The notes below the pieces were generated by a model. That model was given only the letters and a program-made list of their open reading frames with translations. It did no database searches and had not been told where the DNA came from. The position numbers and the translations under genes were made by a program. 50,758 nucleotides of DNA. Origin: Pseudomonadota bacterium. GTDB lineage: Bacteria > Bdellovibrionota > FAC87 > UBA2466. Positions 45,921-50,758 of the stretch are shown piece after piece; the first letter of the stretch is position 1; every line of letters starts with the position of its first letter. The stretch covers positions 1 to 50,758 of the forward strand of contig RFNV01000188.1 in the NCBI GenBank assembly GCA_009927005.1. The letters run 5' to 3'.

Positions 45921-48000
45921 TATGAACGAACAAAAACCCTCATTCTTGTCGATATTTAAGCAGACAGATCTTCTCATTGCAGTTGGGGTCTTAGGAACGC
46001 TGTTAGTCATGATCGTTCCGATGCCAGCAGCAATTATGGATCTCTTGCTCGTGGGCAGTCTCACACTAAGCGTAATAATTTTATTAGTAGCTGTCTATTC
46101 GGGGAGACCCCTTGAGTTCTCTGTCTTTCCCACCATTCTTCTTTTTGCAACATTGTTTCGATTATCACTCAACGTAGCAAGCACTCGACTCATTCTCTTG
46201 AACGGAGCTTCGGGAACCGCAGCTGCAGGACATGTCATCGAGACCTTTGGTAGTTTTGTGGTTGGGGGAAACTACATAGTGGGCTTGGTGGTTTTTACAC
46301 TTCTCATTGTAATCAACTTTGTGGTTATCACTAAGGGTTCGGGGCGTGTCGCTGAAGTAGCAGCTCGATTCATTCTGGATGCGATGCCTGGAAAGCAAAT
46401 GAGCATTGATGCTGATTTGAATGCTGGCTTGATCAATGAGACTCAGGCGAGAGAGAGACGTTCCAAAATTGAGCAAGAAGCTGATTTCTACGGAGCCATG
46501 GATGGTGCCAGCAAATTCGTTCGTGGCGATGCGATCGCAGGTATTATCATCACGGTTATCAATATCATCGGAGGTTTCCTTATCGGCGTTTTCCAAAAGG
46601 GTCTTGATCTGGGAAAAGCTGCTGAAATTTACACTTTGATGACCATCGGTGATGGTTTAGTGACTCAAATTCCTTCACTCATTGTTTCTACTGCCGCAGG
46701 TATTGTGGTTACTCGCGCCGCTTCTGGAAATAATTTATCAAAAGAAGTTGCAAAGCAGTTGTTCTTCCAATCCCGAGCACTCGCAGCAACTGCAGGAATC
46801 TTAATTTTGATGGCCTTGATGCCAGGTCTTCCTACGGGACCCTTCCTCTTCTTGGGAATTATTTGCGGAAGTATTTCTTACTTTGTCAGTAAAAAAGAAA
46901 AAGCAGAAACCCTACAAAAGAATGAGGAAGAAAAGAGGCAAGTTGAAGTTCAGGCCAGCGAGACCAACGTTCCCCCCGAAGTGGATACATTGGAGCTACA
47001 GGTGGGCTATGGCATTGTGAACTTGGTGGAATCCGAAAGTAAGGGCGAATTAATCGATAGGATTTATCAAATCCGAAAAGAGTTTGCCAAAGAGTTGGGG
47101 ATTATCGTTCCCAAGGTTCGAATCAAAGATAATCTGGAGCTTCAACCATCACAATACTCCATTCTGATTAAGGGTGTGCCAGTGGGTGGGGGAGAAATTC
47201 TTTCCGGCTATGTTCTTGCGATGGATCCGGGAGGCGTGGAGGAAGTAGTTCCAGGAATCGAAACTAAGGAACCTGTTTTTGGCTTGCCAGCATTGTGGAT
47301 TCCCGAAAAAGATAAAGAGAGAGCTCAAATGGCTGGATACACAGTGGTTGATTCGGCAACCATCATCGCAACCCACATGACCGAAATCATCCGACGTTAT
47401 TCTCAGGAACTTATCGGAAGACAAGAGCTACAAGCGTTGATCGATAACTTAGCTAAGAGTCATCCGAAAGTTGTCGAAGAAGCCATCGGTACAAATGCCT
47501 TTAACCTGGGAGCGGTATTGAAAGTGTGTAAAGGCCTTCTAAAGGAGCAAGTTCCCATCCGAGATCTCCGCACCATTCTTGAAACTCTAGCGAATTACGC
47601 AAGCGTGACCAAGGACACTGATCAACTCGTAGAATATGTTAGAGCCGCATTGTCGAGAACCATTACCAGCCGTTTAAGCAATGGAACGGGTTCGCTCGAA
47701 GTAATGACGATGTCACCGTCCACGGAAGAGCAAATTATTCGGGCTTACCAACGACAGGAGAACGGTGGTGCGACCCTAAACCTTGAGCCTGGTTATTTCG
47801 AACGACTTGTGAAAGCGCTTAATATTACGCTTGAGACCACTGTGTTTAATTCAGGCACACCTGTTCTCTTGTGTCGCCCGATGATTCGAGGACTATTAAA
47901 AAAGGCAATTGAGCGGTTTGTTCCAAATCTTCAGATTGTATCTGCAAACGATATTTCACCGGACGCAAGTGTGAAAATCATAGCTTCTGTGGAGGCATAA
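45913..48000 (+). CDS. flhA: Flagellar export protein FlhA
   Basis: A 695-residue export engine protein. The N-terminal half has about eight membrane helices with FPTILLFATLFRLSLNVASTRLIL, VVITKGSGRVAEVAARFILDAMPGKQMSIDADLNAG, the FHIPEP hallmark. The C-terminal cytoplasmic domain (from about residue 355) forms the docking ring for chaperone-substrate complexes. GTG at 45913 is chosen, supported by AAGGG 6 bases before it; an ATG at 45922 is the alternative. It overlaps flhB by 8 bases. Length is normal. Confidence 0.97.
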   Translation: MADMNEQKPSFLSIFKQTDLLIAVGVLGTLLVMIVPMPAAIMDLLLVGSLTLSVIILLVAVYSGRPLEFSVFPTILLFATLFRLSLNVASTRLILLNGASGTAAAGHVIETFGSFVVGGNYIVGLVVFTLLIVINFVVITKGSGRVAEVAARFILDAMPGKQMSIDADLNAGLINETQARERRSKIEQEADFYGAMDGASKFVRGDAIAGIIITVINIIGGFLIGVFQKGLDLGKAAEIYTLMTIGDGLVTQIPSLIVSTAAGIVVTRAASGNNLSKEVAKQLFFQSRALAATAGILILMALMPGLPTGPFLFLGIICGSISYFVSKKEKAETLQKNEEEKRQVEVQASETNVPPEVDTLELQVGYGIVNLVESESKGELIDRIYQIRKEFAKELGIIVPKVRIKDNLELQPSQYSILIKGVPVGGGEILSGYVLAMDPGGVEEVVPGIETKEPVFGLPALWIPEKDKERAQMAGYTVVDSATIIATHMTEIIRRYSQELIGRQELQALIDNLAKSHPKVVEEAIGTNAFNLGAVLKVCKGLLKEQVPIRDLRTILETLANYASVTKDTDQLVEYVRAALSRTITSRLSNGTGSLEVMTMSPSTEEQIIRAYQRQENGGATLNLEPGYFERLVKALNITLETTVFNSGTPVLLCRPMIRGLLKKAIERFVPNLQIVSANDISPDASVKIIASVEA

Positions 48001-48001
48001 T

Positions 48002-49093
48002 ATGTTTGTTAAAAAGTTCGAGGCTGAAACTCTTGAGCAGGGATTAAAAAAGATTCGACAGGAACTTGGTCCCAATGCCCTTATTTTGGGGACACAAAAA
48101 AAGAAGAACGGTCTTTTAGGGAAAGGGTTTATTGAGATTACGGTAGCCGCTGAGAAGAAACCCGAGACCCCAAAAAATGATATCGACGAGCAAACCCTAG
48201 CGCGGCTTTTCCCACACCGAAAGACGAATGAAGTTGAAAAAAAGGCGGAAGCCCAATCAAAGCCAGTCGTAAAAAAGGTGAGTGGCTCTTTTTCTCGATA
48301 TATTGATATTGAAGATGAGCCACACAGGGCTTCGGCAAAGCCAACAAACAAAAACAGGTATGAACTTGAGTTTTTGAGACTGGGAATTTCACAGCAAGCT
48401 TCCAAAGAGTTGGGTAATCGACTTCTTTGCGATTTTCCTGAAGGGCTGTCCGATCCTCAAAGTGTTGAAAATAAGAAGGGTAAACTGTTGCTCAATCAGA
48501 TGAGAACCCTTAATCCAAGTCATTTGCTCGATCGAAAGGCATGGACTGTCATCGGAACAGCTGGATCGGGAAAGACAACTAGTTTGGTTAAGCTCGCTCT
48601 TTACCTACGCCAAGTGAACAAACCTGCTTTCCTGTCGACGTTAGATTCTCGCAAAGTCGTTAGCGCAGTTGAAATGAGCCAATACAGTCGTATGTTAAAA
48701 ATTCCATTAAAGAAAATGGAAGAGACGGCTACGCCTGGGATCCAGTTAATTGATACTCCGAGTATTCGTTTGGACTCCGAGCAAAGTAATTGGGGGTTAG
48801 TAAAAAAATTAGAGGCCAATCGACCGGCAGTGTTTTTATCTTTAGAAGCAACACTGCGACTCCCCGAGATGATGAGGATCGTCGAGTTAGCTCAAACCCT
48901 CTTTTCAATCGAAGCCATTTTGTTAACCAAAATGGATTTAGTCACACAAACTGGATTTATTTACGACTTACTTAACCAGACGAAACTTCCCATTTGTGCG
49001 GTAAGCCAGTCTCAGTCGTTCAAAGATTCTATCCACTTTCCAGATGCTACTGGATTAAGTCAGTTGATTTTAAGAAGAGGAGCAAGTGTATGA
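48002..49093 (+). CDS. flhF: Flagellar placement GTPase FlhF, altered G3 motif
   Basis: A 363-residue SRP-type GTPase that sets the pole and number of flagella. The opening MFVKKFEAETLEQGLKKIRQELGPNA and a basic, charged B domain precede the NG domain. P-loop GTAGSGKTT has the binding lysine at K191 and the G4 motif is TKMD. The G3 motif, usually DTAGR, reads DTPSI (D251 to I255), so hydrolysis or dimer activation may differ. GGAGG sits 6 bases before the ATG. Its TGA overlaps the flhG ATG by 4 bases. Confidence 0.9.
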   Translation: MFVKKFEAETLEQGLKKIRQELGPNALILGTQKKKNGLLGKGFIEITVAAEKKPETPKNDIDEQTLARLFPHRKTNEVEKKAEAQSKPVVKKVSGSFSRYIDIEDEPHRASAKPTNKNRYELEFLRLGISQQASKELGNRLLCDFPEGLSDPQSVENKKGKLLLNQMRTLNPSHLLDRKAWTVIGTAGSGKTTSLVKLALYLRQVNKPAFLSTLDSRKVVSAVEMSQYSRMLKIPLKKMEETATPGIQLIDTPSIRLDSEQSNWGLVKKLEANRPAVFLSLEATLRLPEMMRIVELAQTLFSIEAILLTKMDLVTQTGFIYDLLNQTKLPICAVSQSQSFKDSIHFPDATGLSQLILRRGASV

Positions 49094-49905
49094 GTTACGG
49101 ATGTGTCGGTACTAAAGTCGTGAGTTTTTCAAGCGGTAAGGGCGGGGTGGGTAAGACCAGTTTGGTAGCTAATCTAGGTTCCTTGTGGGCCTCCCGAGGA
49201 AAAAAGACACTGATTATTGACGCGGATTGGACGCTCGGAAAGCTGGGAATTGCCATGGGCGTTCGGCCACAATGGACGGTCGAAAAAGTTCTCTCAGGAC
49301 AAATTGCGTTAACTGATGCCATTGAAAAAGTTAGCGAGAATTTATATCTGCTTGCTTCACCGTCGGGGCTTTTAGGTTTTGAAGAACTCGACGAAACATG
49401 TCGCAATCAGTTATTTTTTGAAATAGAAAATCTTCATGATCAATTTGATCTTATTCTTCTCGATCATTCTTCGGGACTGCATAGCAGCGTAACCGCTTTT
49501 GCAGCTGCGGCGCACCAACATGTAGTAGTTACCACTTCAGAACCCACCAGTTATACAGACGCCTATGCTATAATGAAAATACTTTCACAGAAGTATTCGG
49601 TGAGGGAGTTTTGGTTAATCGTTACTATGAGCCACAGCTCATCAGAGAGCGATAAAATCATGACCCGATTTATGGACGTAGCGAGAAGTCAATTAGATGT
49701 GAAAGTAAAATTACTAGATATTTTTCCCTGGGAGCCTCGATTGAGTGAGGCAATCAGAAAGCAAAAAGCGTTTACGAGTTTGTTTCCCCAGGATGCTTTC
49801 ACTGGAAAGCTGAAAGATATTTGCAGAAAAATGGACGATACTCCCATTTCAAAGAGTCATGGATTGCGGTTTTTTTATGGTTCGATGACAGAGAAGACAG
49901 CCTAA
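49090..49905 (+). CDS. flhG: MinD-like ATPase FlhG (FleN/YlxH)
   Basis: A 271-residue ParA/MinD-type ATPase that limits flagellar number and controls FlhF. The deviant Walker A is KGGVGKTSLVANLG (about residues 18-31), then IIDADWTLG and the DLILLDHSSG switch II. The frame is open upstream to 48994 inside flhF, but the ATG at 49090 gives an ATGA overlap with flhF and is preceded by AGAGGAG at 7 bases, so this start is preferred. The C-terminus is polar and lacks the MinD amphipathic helix as far as I can see. Confidence 0.93.
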   Translation: MSYGCVGTKVVSFSSGKGGVGKTSLVANLGSLWASRGKKTLIIDADWTLGKLGIAMGVRPQWTVEKVLSGQIALTDAIEKVSENLYLLASPSGLLGFEELDETCRNQLFFEIENLHDQFDLILLDHSSGLHSSVTAFAAAAHQHVVVTTSEPTSYTDAYAIMKILSQKYSVREFWLIVTMSHSSSESDKIMTRFMDVARSQLDVKVKLLDIFPWEPRLSEAIRKQKAFTSLFPQDAFTGKLKDICRKMDDTPISKSHGLRFFYGSMTEKTA

Positions 49906-49930
49906 TCTTTTTAATTGAAACGAGAGAACT

Positions 49931-50545
49931 ATGGCGACACCCAGTGCAAAGAAGTTTAAGACGACCGGCAAAAGAGTTGATCGTAGAACTAAAGAAAAAC
50001 TTATTATTGAGTATTCTCCGTTGATTAAATTCATCGCTCAGAAAATAGCGGTGAGATTGCCCTCCAATATTGAATTCGATGATCTGGTCTCCAGTGGTGT
50101 CATTGGATTGATGGATGCAATTGATAAGTACGATCCGACTCGCGATAATAAATTTAAGACCTACGCTGAGTTTCGCATTCGTGGAGCGATTTTAGATGAG
50201 TTAAGAGCTCAAGATTGGGTTCCGGTCCGTTCGGAAAAAGCAAAGCAACTAGAGCGGGCTCATAGCAAATTAGAACAACAGCTCAGCAGACTGCCCACCG
50301 AAGATGAACTCATTGATGAACTAAAAATTTCAAAAGAAGAGTACTTTGAACTTTTAAATCAGGTTAAGTCAGTCTCTATCTTGAGTTTAGATGAAGCAGG
50401 GAGCTTCAATAGTAGTGACCGTAAAAATCTTTTAAATCTTTTGGATAGTTGTAAAGTGCCGAACCCTATTTCAGAGCTCAACCTGAAGGGGGTAAAGGAA
50501 ATCGTAACGAAGGCCATCGAAGTTTACCTGAAAAGCAAAGACTAG
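49931..50545 (+). CDS. fliA: Flagellar sigma factor FliA (sigma-28), regions 2 and 3, truncated by a frameshift
   Basis: Regions 1.2 to 3 of the sigma factor that transcribes late flagellar genes. Region 2 is clear: [38 protein letters not shown], and [22 protein letters not shown]; the usual PRSVR that follows is altered to PVRSEK. Region 3 includes [25 protein letters not shown]. The frame then reaches a TAG at 50543, before region 4. In the -1 frame the sequence continues as [23 protein letters not shown], i.e. region 4. This 204-residue protein would lack the -35 binding domain. See the next two entries. Confidence 0.9.
   Translation: MATPSAKKFKTTGKRVDRRTKEKLIIEYSPLIKFIAQKIAVRLPSNIEFDDLVSSGVIGLMDAIDKYDPTRDNKFKTYAEFRIRGAILDELRAQDWVPVRSEKAKQLERAHSKLEQQLSRLPTEDELIDELKISKEEYFELLNQVKSVSILSLDEAGSFNSSDRKNLLNLLDSCKVPNPISELNLKGVKEIVTKAIEVYLKSKD
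50522..50526 (+). other. Probable frameshift site in fliA
   Basis: GTTTA at 50522-50526. With one more T the frame would read AIEVLPEKQ, the usual junction of regions 3 and 4. The three-T run is short; a -1 slip here does not match a standard slippery heptamer. Confidence 0.65.
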
Positions 50546-50703
50546 TGCTGAGTCTGTATTATTATGAGGATTTGAATTTGAAGGAAATTGGAGAAGTACT
50601 AGATGTTACAGAGAGCCGCGTATCGCAGCTGCACACGCAAGCCATCATGTGGTTAAGAAGAAAATTGAAGGCCCACTTCGAACATGATAGAGAAATTGAG
50701 TGA
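50524..50703 (+). pseudogene. fliA: FliA region 4 (C-terminal part), in the shifted frame
   Basis: Reads [23 protein letters not shown] then [24 protein letters not shown], the -35 recognising helix-turn-helix of FliA, complete to its TGA at 50701. It has no start of its own except a GTG at 50545 that shares one base with the TAG of the preceding frame (TAGTG); translation re-start there would give a region 4 lacking its first seven residues. The same TAGTG junction joins the biotin-carrier and HMG-CoA lyase genes in this window. Confidence 0.75.
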
Positions 50704-50758
50704 TTGAAAAAGAGTTAACTGAATTTCTAGCATTTATTTCTACCGAAAAGGGGCTTTC
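50700..50758 (+). CDS. Start of a probable tyrosine recombinase (XerC/XerD-like), truncated by the window edge
   Basis: A GTG at 50700 overlaps the fliA stop by 4 bases (GTGA) and the frame stays open to the edge. Only 19 residues are visible: a run with [16 protein letters not shown], which resembles the N-terminal core-binding start of XerD/XerC. The catalytic domain lies outside, so the family call is a guess from a short stretch. It could also be any protein with a helical N-terminus. Confidence 0.4.
   Translation, partial: MIEKELTEFLAFISTEKGL

Noticed and set aside
46165-46596. 143-codon open frame antisense to flhA
   Set aside because: It lies wholly inside the strongly conserved flhA coding region and has no recognisable domain, so it is a shadow frame.
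47956-48405. 149-codon open frame antisense to flhF
   Set aside because: It overlaps the flhF N-terminus in antisense, with a biased phenylalanine/serine-rich composition that reflects the lysine- and glutamate-rich sense strand.

Overview
The window reads as a chromosomal segment of a flagellated, Gram-negative, didermic bacterium. It carries outer-membrane receptors, a TonB-like protein, lipoproteins, an MCE/Mla-type lipid transporter and a complete flagellar export block with FlhF and FlhG. The mix (sigma-54 promoter before fliL, FliL paralogue, many lipoproteins, amino-acid and nucleoside uptake, TTG/GTG starts) is compatible with Bdellovibrionota or other former Deltaproteobacteria; this placement is an inference from gene content, not from a marker comparison. 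Coding density is very high and many genes overlap by 1-4 bases. No rRNA, tRNA, CRISPR array, insertion sequence or prophage was seen, and no gene-free stretch exceeds about 150 bases.

Layout. 1-1291: the 3' end of an unknown gene, then pyrD. 1275-6652 (minus): one run of a TldD/PmbA-like protein, a 74-residue protein, alanine dehydrogenase, a polyprenol-phosphate sugar transferase and NAD-dependent DNA ligase. 6717-12363 (plus): a TPR lipoprotein, a LysM protein, then the conserved dprA-smg-topA block. 12446-15881 (plus): a biotin-carrier protein, HMG-CoA lyase, methylglutaconyl-CoA hydratase and carboxyltransferase, a leucine/isovalerate-type degradation module without its biotin carboxylase. 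15885-20902 (minus): a TonB-like protein leading a BMP/nucleoside-type ABC importer. Divergent from it (20945-23955) are a small secreted protein, a TonB-dependent receptor interrupted by a frameshift, and a CxxC thioredoxin-like protein. 23960-27864 (plus): an MCE transporter with two ATPases, two MlaE permeases and one MCE protein, followed by a small beta-barrel and a histidine kinase. 30365-32545: a MetE-family protein that has lost its zinc ligands. 32542-37786 (minus): a peptide-type ABC importer without ATPases, MiaE and a glycosyltransferase. 37911-40080 (plus): an HTH protein, a secreted protein, a FliL-like paralogue and an aromatic-rich lipoprotein. 40155-50703: a sigma-54 promoter and the operon fliL-M-N-O-P-Q-R-flhB-flhA-flhF-flhG-fliA, with the start of a probable Xer recombinase at the right edge.

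Three signals stand out. First, the two MCE ATPases have complementary defects: one keeps the signature motif but lacks the Walker B glutamate and the H-loop histidine, the other the reverse. Paired, they would form one consensus and one degenerate ATP site, as in asymmetric heterodimeric ABC exporters. Second, the MetE-family protein has substitutions at all four zinc ligands and at the catalytic histidine. Third, fliA and the TonB-dependent receptor are each broken by a one-base shift in a short homopolymer, which could be sequencing error, real mutation or, for fliA, a split sigma factor.
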